Both the position numbers and the translations under genes were made by a program. A DNA stretch of 64,000 nucleotides from an uncultured Bacilli bacterium (GTDB lineage Bacteria > Bacillota_I > Bacilli_A > RF39 > UBA660). Below, in pieces: positions 8,209 through 16,131 of this stretch. Every line of letters begins with the position of its first letter. Position 1 is the stretch's first letter. The DNA lies in contig CALVRC010000005.1 in the NCBI GenBank assembly GCA_944358445.1, positions 1 to 64,000 of the forward strand, in the 5' to 3' direction. Below the pieces are notes generated by a model. It searched no databases. It was not told the DNA's origin and worked only from the letters and a program-made list of their open reading frames with translations.

Positions 8209-8868
8209 ATGAAATATAAAATAGGGGCTTTGGTTATATTACTTACACTTCTTTGTTTTTTTAACTATGTTAGTGCAAAAAACAAAGATTTACCTTTACT
8301 TTCTAAAGTTATTTATTTGGATGCGGGACATGGTGGTGCGGATAGTGGTGCTTTTTATAAAAATGTTAAAGAGTCAGATTTGAATTTGAAGATTACAAAG
8401 AAGGTCATGGATTTGCTTAAAAATGAGGGCGCTATTGTATACTTAACAAGGTATGGTGATTATGATTTGTCGGTTGGGAATGCTTGGAATAGAAAACGTA
8501 GTGATTTATCAAGAAGAGCTAATATTATAAATAGAAGTGAGTGTGATTTATATTTATCTATTCATTTAAATGCAGAAGATAGTGGAACTCTTCATGGGGC
8601 TGAGGTTTATTATGATACAATTAATCCTGAAAATAAAAAAATAGCGGAGATTTTTCAAGAGGAATTTAAAGAAAATTTAAATACTACTAGGGATTACAAA
8701 GAAAATAGTACTAAATATTTGCAAAGAAGAGTTAGTAGACCAGGCGTTTTATTAGAAGTTGGTTTTTTATCTAATTCTAGTGAACGAGCTTTATTAAGGG
8801 ATGATACTTATCAGAATAAGATTGCTGATGTTATTAGAAGAGCAGTAAATATTTATTTTAGTAATTAA
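8209..8868 (+). CDS. N-acetylmuramoyl-L-alanine amidase, Amidase_3/CwlD-like
   Basis: 219 residues. ATG 8209 has GGTGAGAT upstream. An N-terminal hydrophobic segment (about 5-22) ending VSA gives export or anchoring. The zinc and catalytic residues of Amidase_3 are all visible: His41 in DAGHGG, Glu55, His119 in SIHLNA and Glu183 in LLEVGFLSN. The enzyme cleaves the amide bond between MurNAc and L-Ala. Length and lack of binding domains fit CwlD, which works in spore cortex formation in sporulators. A general wall-remodelling role is equally possible here. Confidence 0.88.
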   Translation: MKYKIGALVILLTLLCFFNYVSAKNKDLPLLSKVIYLDAGHGGADSGAFYKNVKESDLNLKITKKVMDLLKNEGAIVYLTRYGDYDLSVGNAWNRKRSDLSRRANIINRSECDLYLSIHLNAEDSGTLHGAEVYYDTINPENKKIAEIFQEEFKENLNTTRDYKENSTKYLQRRVSRPGVLLEVGFLSNSSERALLRDDTYQNKIADVIRRAVNIYFSN

Positions 8869-8871
8869 ATT

Positions 8872-8905
8872 TCACACTTTGTTCATAAAACAAAGTGCTT
8901 TTTGT
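8872..8905 (+). terminator. Intrinsic terminator after the amidase gene
   Basis: CACTTTGTT and AACAAAGTG form a 9-bp stem with a 5-base loop, followed by CTTTTTG. Confidence 0.85.
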
Positions 8906-8930
8906 GTTATAATGTTTGGTAGGTGAGAGT

Positions 8931-9854
8931 ATGACTGAAAAGATATTCAAAACTTTGGATGAACAAATTGATATTTTAAAAGATAAAGGCTTGATTATAA
9001 ACAATGAAGATAAAACTAGAGAAATATTACTTAGAGAAAATTATTTCTTTATAAGTGGGTATCGTCATTTATTTACTGAAAGAAAAGATAAATTTCTGCC
9101 TGGAACTACTTTTGAAGAGTTATATGCAACATTTTTATTTGATAGAGCAATTAGAAATACTTTTTTTAAAAATATTTTAGTTGTAGAAAATAATATTAAA
9201 TCTATAACTAGTTATCAACTTTCTAGGAAATATGGTTTTAAAGAAAAAGATTATTTGAATCCAGAAAATTTTTCTCAAGATAGTTTACAATCAAGACAGG
9301 TGTATGATGTTTTAAATAAGGTTAAAAGACAAATTAGAGTGAATGGCAGAAAGCATACAGCAACTTTTCATTATATTGAACGTTATGGATATATTCCATT
9401 TTGGATTTTAGTTAAGGTATTGTCTTTTGGAATTATGGCAGAATTTTATGATATTTTAAAATATGAAGATCAAGAGGATATAAGCAATTTTTATAAAGTA
9501 AATCCTGAGGTATTAGGCATTTATTTATCACTTCTTTCTAATTTTAGAAATGTGTGTGCTCATGAAGATATTTTGTATGATCACAAGACACAAAGATTAA
9601 TACCTGATACTAAATATCATGAGCTTTTAAATATTCCTAAAGATGACGATGGGTATATATATGGTAAAAATGATTTGTTTAGTTTAGTTATTATGATGAA
9701 GATTTTATTAAGTAAAGATGACTTTGAGGATATGATTGATGAAATTAGAAGGGAAGTTAATAGATTAGATAGAATTGTGAATGTGGTACCACTTGATACT
9801 ATTTTAAATAGAGTTGGTTTTCCAAGTAATTGGTATGATATAAAAGATTTATAG
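8931..9854 (+). CDS. Abi_2-family abortive infection protein (HEPN ribonuclease type)
   Basis: 307 residues. The N-terminus shows the Abi_2 signature NYFFISGYRHLF (about 37-48), a middle block YGYIPFWILVKVLSFG (152-167), and the HEPN motif RNVCAH (Arg206 to His211, R-X4-H), the active site of many RNA-cleaving HEPN proteins. Abi_2/AbiD/AbiF proteins abort phage infection in lactococci. GTG/TTG codons exist upstream, but ATG 8931 is the one behind AGGTGAG. The gene has its own −10 (TATAAT near 8906). It stands alone, without an antitoxin gene, between an amidase and htrA, and close to transposon relics. Confidence 0.85.
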   Translation: MTEKIFKTLDEQIDILKDKGLIINNEDKTREILLRENYFFISGYRHLFTERKDKFLPGTTFEELYATFLFDRAIRNTFFKNILVVENNIKSITSYQLSRKYGFKEKDYLNPENFSQDSLQSRQVYDVLNKVKRQIRVNGRKHTATFHYIERYGYIPFWILVKVLSFGIMAEFYDILKYEDQEDISNFYKVNPEVLGIYLSLLSNFRNVCAHEDILYDHKTQRLIPDTKYHELLNIPKDDDGYIYGKNDLFSLVIMMKILLSKDDFEDMIDEIRREVNRLDRIVNVVPLDTILNRVGFPSNWYDIKDL

Positions 9855-9864
9855 GAGGGATTTT

Positions 9865-10947
9865 ATGCGAGAGCGAATAATTAATATTGTTATTGTTTTA
9901 GTTGTTTTAGCTTTAGGGGTTACAGGAACTTTATATTTTGTGAATAATGATTCTAGTACTGATACTTTAGTTAATAAGAATGTAAATATTACTTCTAATG
10001 ATTCGATTAGTGAATCTATTGATAAAGTTTATGACTCAGTGGTTGTTGTTAATAATTATAGAAATGGTCGTTTGACAGGTTATGGGTCAGGCTTTGTCTA
10101 TAAAAAGGATAATAAATATGGTTATATTATGACTAATAACCATGTTGTTGAGGATGCAACTGAACTTATGATTACTTTAAGTAATGGAGAGGAAGTAGAG
10201 GGTGAAGTTTTAGGTACTGACCCTTATATGGATGTAGCAGTTGTTAGAATAGATGCAGATAAAGTATTACAGGTTGCTGAGATTGGTGATAGTACTGAGT
10301 CAAAACTTGGTGATACAGTTTTTACTGTTGGAACACCAGTAAGTACTGAATATGCTGGAACTGTTACTAAAGGAATTGTTTCTGGAGAAAACCGTGAAAT
10401 TACAGTTACTAATAATGGTAGCGAATATATGATGGAGGCTATTCAAATTGATGCTTCAATTAACCCTGGTAATAGTGGTGGTCCACTTGTAAATATAAAT
10501 GGAGAGGTTATTGGAGTTAATTCAGTTAAGCTTGTTGAAAGTTCTATTGAGGGTATGGGATTTGCTATACCAATTGAAGTAGCTATGTCACAAGTAGATA
10601 AGCTAGAAAATGGTGAGGCAATTGCTAGACCAGTAATTGGGGTATCACTTTATGACTTAGATAGTTTACCTTTATTAGGTAATAGTGATTTGAAAATTGA
10701 TAGTAGCATTAAATCAGGTGTGGTGGTTAATAGTGTTGATAGTGGTTCAGATGCTGAGACTGCTGGTTTAGAGCGTAATGATGTTATTATTAAAGTTGAT
10801 GGAACTGATGTTAAAGGTTCAGCACATTTAAAATATTTACTTTATAAACATAATATTGGTGATAGTGTTAAATTAACTATTATAAGAAATGGTAATGAAA
10901 AAGAGTTAACACTTAAGTTAACTCATCAGTTAGGGGACTCTAATTAA
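9865..10947 (+). CDS. htrA: HtrA/DegP-like membrane-anchored serine protease with PDZ domain
   Basis: 360 residues. There is one N-terminal helix (about 7-26), a trypsin-like domain with triad His93 (TNNHVVE), Asp123 (YMDVAVV) and Ser204 (NPGNSGGPL), then one PDZ domain (about 255-350) including SGSDAETAGLERNDVIIKV. It degrades misfolded proteins outside the membrane in related bacteria. A strong AGGAGGGA site lies 10 bases after the Abi_2 stop, so the two may be co-transcribed. Its stop lies in a bidirectional terminator shared with the opposing hydrolase gene. Confidence 0.95.
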   Translation: MRERIINIVIVLVVLALGVTGTLYFVNNDSSTDTLVNKNVNITSNDSISESIDKVYDSVVVVNNYRNGRLTGYGSGFVYKKDNKYGYIMTNNHVVEDATELMITLSNGEEVEGEVLGTDPYMDVAVVRIDADKVLQVAEIGDSTESKLGDTVFTVGTPVSTEYAGTVTKGIVSGENREITVTNNGSEYMMEAIQIDASINPGNSGGPLVNINGEVIGVNSVKLVESSIEGMGFAIPIEVAMSQVDKLENGEAIARPVIGVSLYDLDSLPLLGNSDLKIDSSIKSGVVVNSVDSGSDAETAGLERNDVIIKVDGTDVKGSAHLKYLLYKHNIGDSVKLTIIRNGNEKELTLKLTHQLGDSN

Positions 10948-10957
10948 GAGTTCCTTT
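10932..10957. terminator. Bidirectional terminator between htrA and the hydrolase gene
   Basis: GGGACTCT and AGAGTTCC pair around AATTA, covering the htrA stop. Short T and A tracts lie on either side. Confidence 0.55.
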
Positions 10958-11384
10958 ATCTTATTTCTGGGCATTCACCCGGATCAGGTACATAGAAACA
11001 ATGGTTTTTGTATCTACCACTATTATATTGATTCCACCATGTTGATTTACATGATTCTCCTTCTTTTGGCGCATAAAACCATAAAGCGTTTGTTGCTGGA
11101 TGATAGTATTCTCCCTTAATAACTCTATTTGCTAAATTTCTTTCTACAGTGGTGGGGTTACTAAAAAAAAGTGGACTATCAACACCAGAAAAACCTCCTG
11201 GGTTTTGATAAATTACTTTGCTTATTGTATCAACGTTTTTAAATGTTAGGCAGTTTGCTAAGGCTCTATTTACTACAACATTTCCCACCATTAACATACC
11301 TAAATCTCCTTCACCAACTGCTTCTGCTCTCATTAATCTAGCAAGTAAATCTCTTTCTGTATTAGTAGATCTAATTATAGACAT
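10956..11384 (-). CDS. Cell wall hydrolase, SleB/CwlJ family, without signal peptide
   Basis: 142 residues matching the Hydrolase_2 (SleB/CwlJ) domain from end to end: LLARLMRAEAVGEGDLGM with the conserved glutamate, GNVVVNRA, NPGGFSG, NPATN-like NALWFYAP, and Cys residues near the end. No signal peptide or membrane helix is present, so it is CwlJ-like; spore CwlJ also lacks one. ATG at 11384 follows GGTGATTTT on the minus strand. Spore cortex lysis is the known job of the family, but nothing nearby proves that this organism sporulates. Confidence 0.85.
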   Translation of the reverse strand: MSIIRSTNTERDLLARLMRAEAVGEGDLGMLMVGNVVVNRALANCLTFKNVDTISKVIYQNPGGFSGVDSPLFFSNPTTVERNLANRVIKGEYYHPATNALWFYAPKEGESCKSTWWNQYNSGRYKNHCFYVPDPGECPEIR

Positions 11385-11434
11385 AGAAAATCACCAATAT
11401 ATCATATGTTTTTTTATATAATATTGTGAATAAG

Positions 11435-11463
11435 TTGAAATACTTGTTTTAATGTGATATAAT
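11435..11463 (+). promoter_or_regulatory. Promoter of tRNA-Trp
   Basis: TTGAAA (11435-11440), 17 bases, TATAAT (11458-11463), ending 20 bases before the mature tRNA. Confidence 0.8.
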
Positions 11464-11483
11464 TTATTTGTCTTTGTGACAAT

Positions 11484-11559
11484 AGGGGAATAGTTCAGTT
11501 GGTAGAACGTCGGTCTCCAAAACCGAATGTCGTGAGTTCAAGTCTTGCTTCCCCTGCCA
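11484..11559 (+). tRNA. trnW: tRNA-Trp (anticodon CCA)
   Basis: A complete cloverleaf. The acceptor AGGGGAA (11484-11490) pairs with TTCCCCT (11549-11555), followed by discriminator G and an encoded CCA (11557-11559). The anticodon stem TCGGT/ACCGA encloses loop CTCCAAA, giving anticodon CCA. The T arm contains GTTCAAG. Only the CCA anticodon for Trp is seen and TGA serves as stop, so the standard code is used. Confidence 0.97.
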
Positions 11560-11570
11560 TTTTTGTGTTT

Positions 11571-11606
11571 AACGGTTTATTCTTATTAGAGTAAATCGTT
11601 TTTTAT
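11571..11606 (+). terminator. Terminator of tRNA-Trp
   Basis: AACGGTTTA (11571-11579) pairs with TAAATCGTT (11592-11600, one G-U), followed by TTTT. A mobile element begins 4-5 bases later. Confidence 0.75.
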
Positions 11607-11709
11607 ATACTAGGAATTTGCTTTGTAAAAGGTAAAAGTTTGTAAAAAGTTATTCACAAATGTAACTATTCGTGATATATTGATTGCAATAATGATAGAA
11701 GGTGATGCT

Positions 11710-12193
11710 ATGAAAATATTAAAAGGCTATGTATTTAGAATGTATCCAACTGAAAAGCAAGAAAAATTAATTCATAAAACAATTGGTTGCTCTAGATTTA
11801 TATATAATTATTTTTTTAGATGATAAAATAAAAGAATATAAGATAGCAGGAAAAAGTAAAAGTGCATATGAACAAATTAAATTAATACCATCATTTTCTA
11901 AAAAAAATATGGCTAAAGTACTTAATGAAAATCCAATATCTGAAATAATTAGAGTACTTAAATATAAAGCTGATTGGTATAACAAGAGATTAATACAAAT
12001 ATATAGATATTATCCAAGCAGTCAAATATGTGGTATTTGTGATTATCAAAATAAAGAAGTTAAGGATTTAAGTATAAGGAAATGGGAATGTCCAGTATGT
12101 CATACAGAGTATGAACGTGATTATAATGTAGCAGTTAATATAATGTTTAAAGGTTTAGAAAAATACATGTTATATCTAGAGCAATCTATTTAA
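11710..12193 (+). pseudogene. tnpB: tnpB remnant (frameshift and large internal deletion)
   Basis: ATG 11710, behind AGAAGGTGAT, encodes the typical TnpB start MKILKGYVFRMYPTEKQ..GCSRFIYNYF. The frame breaks at a T-run near 11810-11818 and resumes in another frame as DDKIKEYKIAGKSKSAYEQIK. It then jumps to the C-terminal part: two CxxC pairs of a zinc ribbon (CGIC.. and CPVC..) and RDYNVAVNI with the third RuvC aspartate. Intact TnpB has about 370-400 residues; only about 160 remain, and RuvC I/II are gone. The product cannot be an active nuclease. Confidence 0.85.
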
Positions 12194-12194
12194 T

Positions 12195-12331
12195 CAATAA
12201 ATTTTGGTAAATAATATAAATTAGGGCAAAAGACTATCCGATACTGGTCTATGGAGAAGCCTTAGGTTTCTGTGAAGTAGAAAAAGCTTACCGTGAGGTA
12301 AGCTAGTCAAAATTTATTTTGGTATTTTGTT
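12195..12331 (+). ncRNA. omegaRNA-like right end of the TnpB element
   Basis: The sequence downstream of tnpB has the usual TnpB guide-scaffold layout. AATAAATTTTGG (from 12198) can pair with CAAAATTTATT (from 12308). A strong inner hairpin AGCTTAC/GTAAGCT has loop CGTGAG (about 12284-12304), preceded by the segment with GAAGCCTTAGG. The last 38 bases are conserved in the mini-element. In active systems the guide is the DNA immediately after the end, here from 12332. Expression is not shown. Confidence 0.55.
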
Positions 12332-12452
12332 CGTAATATTTTATTAACAGTATTTTGATTTTACTGGTTTTATGATAATTATAATTTGTTATGTGTGTTA
12401 TAATGTTGATGGAATATGTTTATTAACATTTATAATATGGAGCTGAAGAATT

Positions 12453-13202
12453 ATGTTAGAAAAAAAGTTATTAGAAGAGGCACGTAGAGAATATGATTTA
12501 AAAAGAACCATTTGTTTAGTTTCTGATGAAAAGCAAAATAGTTTGGTGTGTGATTTAATAAATTATCCACATGCTTTTGTATTGGCTGCTATTATGGATA
12601 GGCAAATTACTTTTGAAAGGGCATGGGCTATTCCTTATTTGATTAAAGAAAAGTTAGGAGATTTTTCTTTAAACATATTATATAGTTTATCTTTGGAAGA
12701 TTATAAAAAGTTATTTAATGATAATAAATTACATAGATATAATGAAAAAATGGCGGAAATTTTTTATAGTGCAGTTAGAAAAATAGTGGATGAGTATGAT
12801 GGCGATGCTTCTAATATTTGGAGTGATAAGCCTAGTAGTGCTTTGGTAGTTTCTAGATTTTTAGATTTTGATGGTGTTGGAATAAAGATTGCTACAATGG
12901 CAACAAATATATTAGTAAGAGATTTTAAAATTAAATTATCTGATTATTATTCAATCGATATATCTCCAGATGTTCATGTAAAGAGAGTTTTTAAAAGGAT
13001 GGGGTTTATTAAAAGTAAAGATATCAATAATTTAGAAAAAATAATATATAAGGCTAGGTCGATGAATCCGGATTTTCCAGGTTTAATTGATTATACTTGT
13101 TGGAAATTGGGAAAAGATATTTGTAAATCTCAAAATCCAAAATGTAGTGAATGTTTATTTAATAATGATTGTCCAAAATATATTGATAATAATGATTTTT
13201 AA
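12453..13202 (+). CDS. HhH-GPD DNA glycosylase with [4Fe-4S] cluster (endonuclease III-like)
   Basis: 249 residues. The helix-hairpin-helix reads FDGVGIKIATMATN with Lys145 at the place of the endonuclease III catalytic lysine, and Asp173 in PDVHVKRV at the place of the catalytic aspartate. The C-terminus has Cys224, 231, 234 and 240, the exact C-X6-C-X2-C-X5-C pattern of the iron-sulfur loop. It should remove damaged bases with AP-lyase activity, but overall it is diverged from standard Nth and its substrate is unknown. The start has GGAG 12 bases upstream. NUDIX follows after 18 bases. Confidence 0.82.
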   Translation: MLEKKLLEEARREYDLKRTICLVSDEKQNSLVCDLINYPHAFVLAAIMDRQITFERAWAIPYLIKEKLGDFSLNILYSLSLEDYKKLFNDNKLHRYNEKMAEIFYSAVRKIVDEYDGDASNIWSDKPSSALVVSRFLDFDGVGIKIATMATNILVRDFKIKLSDYYSIDISPDVHVKRVFKRMGFIKSKDINNLEKIIYKARSMNPDFPGLIDYTCWKLGKDICKSQNPKCSECLFNNDCPKYIDNNDF

Positions 13203-13220
13203 AATGTCGAGGTGGTAAGA

Positions 13221-13685
13221 ATGATTATAACAATGAAAGAAGAAGGAACTAGATTTGGAGTAAGAGCAGGTGCTATCATATATAATGAAGATAGAACAAA
13301 GGTTTTGTTAGAAAATCAAGGAAGGTTTTATAGATTTCCAGGTGGTCGAATTGATGTTCATGAAGATAGTCAAAAGGCAATAGAAAGAGAACTTAAGGAA
13401 GAATTAAATTTAAGGGCTGATTTAAAGTTAAAATATATAGTGGAAATGTTTTTAAATTCTATGAGAATAAAGTATCATGAAATTGGTTTTTATTTTATAA
13501 TGCAAATTAATGAGGATAGTATTTTAAATAAGTCTAAATCGTTAGATGGTGATAGTGATTTTGAGTGGATATTAATAAGTGATTTAGATAATTATAATAT
13601 TATTGCTAAACCAATTAAGGAAAAGGTTATAAGTAATGAAATATGTAATGATGATTTAGAACATTTTATATATAGAGAATATTAA
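13221..13685 (+). CDS. NUDIX hydrolase
   Basis: 154 residues. The Nudix box is complete: GGRIDVHEDSQKAIERELKE at about residues 43-62, with the metal-binding REXXEE core. ATG 13221 is behind GAGGTGG; a GTG at 13212 is less well placed. The family hydrolyses nucleoside diphosphate derivatives (X). The position behind a base-excision glycosylase would fit nucleotide-pool cleaning, but the substrate cannot be read from sequence. Confidence 0.88.
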   Translation: MIITMKEEGTRFGVRAGAIIYNEDRTKVLLENQGRFYRFPGGRIDVHEDSQKAIERELKEELNLRADLKLKYIVEMFLNSMRIKYHEIGFYFIMQINEDSILNKSKSLDGDSDFEWILISDLDNYNIIAKPIKEKVISNEICNDDLEHFIYREY

Positions 13686-13687
13686 TA

Positions 13688-13716
13688 TTGTTAAGTAAAA
13701 ATAAAAGTAGTATAAT
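13688..13716 (+). promoter_or_regulatory. Promoter of the 13752 gene
   Basis: TTGTTA (13688-13693), 17 bases, TATAAT (13711-13716). Confidence 0.75.
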
Positions 13717-13751
13717 TTGATGTGAAAGTTGTAAAAAGGGTGATAATTTAT

Positions 13752-14123
13752 ATGAAAAATGTTGTTTTATGTGGTAGTATGAAAGTTAAGGATAAGATAA
13801 TTGCAATATCTGAAGAGTTAAAGAAAAGAGAATATAATGTATTATTACCTATTGAATGCATGGAAGAAAAAGATAAAATCATTGCTTCAAGAGCTCATTT
13901 TGATAGAATTTGTAATCCTGATAATGAAATAGTTTTAATTGTTAATGCTGAGAAAAATGGAATTTCAAATTATATTGGTCCCAATTCTTTTGCTGAAATT
14001 GCGTTTGGATTTTATCATAAAAAGCGGGTTTATTTACTAAATGATATATATGATCCTTATAGTGATGAGTTAATTGGGTGGAAAGTTATTCCTTTAAAGG
14101 GAAATTTAGATTTAATTAAATAA
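13752..14123 (+). CDS. Nucleoside 2-deoxyribosyltransferase-like protein
   Basis: 123 residues. The N-terminus KNVVLCGSMKVKDKI and the later block NYIGPNSFAEIAFGFYHKKRVYLL resemble the nucleoside 2-deoxyribosyltransferase superfamily, where the glutamate of the second block is catalytic. ATG 13752 is behind AAAGGGTGAT and downstream of a clear promoter, which overrides the longer GTG start at 13722. Real transferase activity is not certain, since many members of this fold have other roles. Confidence 0.65.
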   Translation: MKNVVLCGSMKVKDKIIAISEELKKREYNVLLPIECMEEKDKIIASRAHFDRICNPDNEIVLIVNAEKNGISNYIGPNSFAEIAFGFYHKKRVYLLNDIYDPYSDELIGWKVIPLKGNLDLIK

Positions 14124-14158
14124 AAAGTAATGCTTTAATTTTTAGGCATTACTTTTTT
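14122..14158. terminator. Bidirectional terminator
   Basis: AAAAGTAATGC (14123-14133) pairs with GCATTACTTTT (14146-14156). A tracts before and T tracts after serve both the 13752 gene and the opposing DedA gene, whose stop lies inside it. Confidence 0.85.
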
Positions 14159-14758
14159 TCTTTTTTTATAAAATATTATTACAGCTATTACAAATATTAT
14201 GGCTAATATTATGACAATTATGTGTGAATAGTTATCCATTATGGTTAAGATATCAGTCCAATTTTCACCGACTATGCTACCGGCAATAGTTAGGGCGGTA
14301 TTCCATATTGCTGATCCAGCAATTGTGTAAATTAGGAACTTTTTCATTGGCATTTCACTCATACCGGCTGGAATTGAAATTAAACTTCTAATGACAGGTA
14401 TGAATCTACAAAAGAAGACAGTTTTATTTCCTTTTGTATCAAACCAAACATCCGCTTTATCAATATCTTCAGGGGTTAATCTTAATATTTTACCTGGTTT
14501 ACTGGTAATTATTTTTTTTAATCTTTCTTTGTTTAGAATTTTACCGATATAATATAGGACAATCGCACCTAGTAGTGATCCTAATGTTGATGCAATGATA
14601 ACTCCTATGATATTCATATCAGTGAATGTTGTCATAAATCCACCAAATAGTAATATTACTTCAGATGGAATTGGTGGAAAAATGTTTTCTATTGCTATTA
14701 AAAGAAAAACACCTATATATCCAAAATTGTTCATTATTTCTATTATTGCTTCTTGCAT
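14135..14758 (-). CDS. DedA-family membrane protein
   Basis: 207 residues with the DedA pattern: N-terminal re-entrant segment with ENIFPPIPSEVIL (residues 24-36), GSLLGAIVLYYIG, then the conserved FCRFIPVIRSLISIPAGMSEM (117-137) and a C-terminal membrane helix ending KKRKK. DedA proteins such as UptA recycle undecaprenyl phosphate across the membrane; this is inferred from the family. ATG has GAGGTG upstream. Confidence 0.92.
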   Translation of the reverse strand: MQEAIIEIMNNFGYIGVFLLIAIENIFPPIPSEVILLFGGFMTTFTDMNIIGVIIASTLGSLLGAIVLYYIGKILNKERLKKIITSKPGKILRLTPEDIDKADVWFDTKGNKTVFFCRFIPVIRSLISIPAGMSEMPMKKFLIYTIAGSAIWNTALTIAGSIVGENWTDILTIMDNYSHIIVIILAIIFVIAVIIFYKKRKKVMPKN

Positions 14759-14892
14759 AATTACACCTCGTGCTATAAGTATAACATGAATTTATGCTAC
14801 TATCAATACTTACAAAATTGTAATATTATTTAACTTAAAAAAATGTTATAATAATTTGGTTGATAGTATAATTGAAATAAGAGGTGAGGAGT

Positions 14893-14991
14893 ATGTTTGA
14901 GAATGCTTTAATGGCTATTTTGGCTTTTATTATTTTATTTTTATTTTTTGCGTTAGTCGCTTTTATTAAATGGGTTAGAGATAAGAAATGA
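14893..14991 (+). CDS. 32-residue single-helix membrane protein
   Basis: A short frame, MFENALMAILAFIILFLFF.., with one hydrophobic helix and tail KWVRDKK. ATG 14893 has a strong GAGGTGAGGA site. Its TGA overlaps the ATG of the VanZ-RDD gene (ATGA), so the two are translationally coupled. Function unknown; it may be a partner or a leader peptide for the next gene. Confidence 0.75.
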   Translation: MFENALMAILAFIILFLFFALVAFIKWVRDKK

Positions 14992-16094
14992 GTTATTTAG
15001 AAGCAATTAAAATAGCATTATTTACTTTTCCCTTTTTAGCTTTTGTTATTACTATTCCTTTTATACTATGGCAATATCATAAATATGGTTCAATTAATAA
15101 ACTCAGAGCTTTAATTATTTATTCTTTTATTTTATATATGATGTGTGTTTATTTTTTAGCTATTTTTCCACTCCCTGATAGAGATAGTATTGATATGAGT
15201 AGTCCTATTTATCAGCTTATTCCTTTTAATTTTATGTTTGATGTTTTTAAAGAAAGTTCAAATATGAAAAATGTTTGGGATGTGCTTTTAAATCCAAGTG
15301 TTTATACTGTACTTTTTAACATTTTAATGTTTATTCCTTTTGGAATGTATTTGAGATATTATTTTAAAACTAGTTTAAAAAAAACAGTATTATTTAGTTT
15401 TTTATTTAGTTTATTTTTGGAAGTAACTCAACTTACTGGTTTATATTTTATATATCCATATCCTTATAGGCTTTTTGATGTAGATGATTTGATTATTAAT
15501 ACACTGGGAGGTATTTTTGGATATTATTTTGTAAGTATTTTTATGAAGTTTTTACCTTCTAGGGAAACAATTGATTCAGATAGTTTGGAGGAAGGTAAAA
15601 AAGTAAGTGGACTTAGAAGAATTACCCGTTTTTGTTTAGATTTATCAATATGGTTTTTCTTTGCCTTAATTTTAGGGGTTATAGTTAATTATGAACATGT
15701 TATTTTAGTTTCATTAATCATTTATTATGTGATTATTCCTTTTATATTTAATGGTCAAACTTTAGGAAGTAAGTTTTTAAATATGCGTTTAGTGTTTCCT
15801 AATAAAAGATTATTGAGATTATTTTTAAGATTAGTTTTAATATTTTTGTATTATGTAGTTATACCGTTTGGTTTAGGCTTGTTGTTTATTTTTGTGATTA
15901 AACACTTTAGTATACCTAATGTATTAGTATTTGTAATTGGGGCAATATATGTTTTATTACTGGGAATATTTTACTTAGTAAATGTAACTAATATATTTAA
16001 AAGAAAAATCTTATTTTATGATAGAGTTTTAAATGGTGAGTATGTTAGTACGATTGGTGAAGATGATTTAAAAGAAGATGAGAAAGAAGAATAA
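14988..16094 (+). CDS. VanZ-RDD fusion membrane protein
   Basis: 368 residues. The N-terminal half is VanZ-like, with NILMFIPFGMYLRYY, FLEVTQLTGLY and FDVDDLIINTLGGIFGYY (up to about residue 185). The C-terminal half is an RDD domain with FCLDLSIWF and NGQTLGSKFLNMRLVFP (about 210-345), ending in an acidic tail. VanZ was named from teicoplanin resistance, but most members have no known function. The start overlaps the 32-residue gene. Confidence 0.82.
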   Translation: MSYLEAIKIALFTFPFLAFVITIPFILWQYHKYGSINKLRALIIYSFILYMMCVYFLAIFPLPDRDSIDMSSPIYQLIPFNFMFDVFKESSNMKNVWDVLLNPSVYTVLFNILMFIPFGMYLRYYFKTSLKKTVLFSFLFSLFLEVTQLTGLYFIYPYPYRLFDVDDLIINTLGGIFGYYFVSIFMKFLPSRETIDSDSLEEGKKVSGLRRITRFCLDLSIWFFFALILGVIVNYEHVILVSLIIYYVIIPFIFNGQTLGSKFLNMRLVFPNKRLLRLFLRLVLIFLYYVVIPFGLGLLFIFVIKHFSIPNVLVFVIGAIYVLLLGIFYLVNVTNIFKRKILFYDRVLNGEYVSTIGEDDLKEDEKEE

Positions 16095-16095
16095 T

Positions 16096-16131
16096 AAAAC
16101 TTCGTTTTGAAAATATAAACGAAGTTTTTAT
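16096..16131. terminator. Bidirectional terminator
   Basis: AAAACTTCGTTT (16096-16107) pairs with AAACGAAGTTTT (16117-16128) between convergent genes. Confidence 0.88.

Larger units (their letters stand above)
11611..12331 (+). mobile_element. Decayed IS200/IS605-family element carrying a tnpB remnant
   Basis: The boundaries come from comparison with the second copy at 7951-8176, which shares both ends. Left end 11611-11690, broken tnpB 11710-12193, guide-RNA-like right end 12195-12331 finishing with 38 bases identical to the other copy. No TnpA gene is present. It inserted just behind the terminator of tRNA-Trp without damaging the tRNA. Confidence 0.8.
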
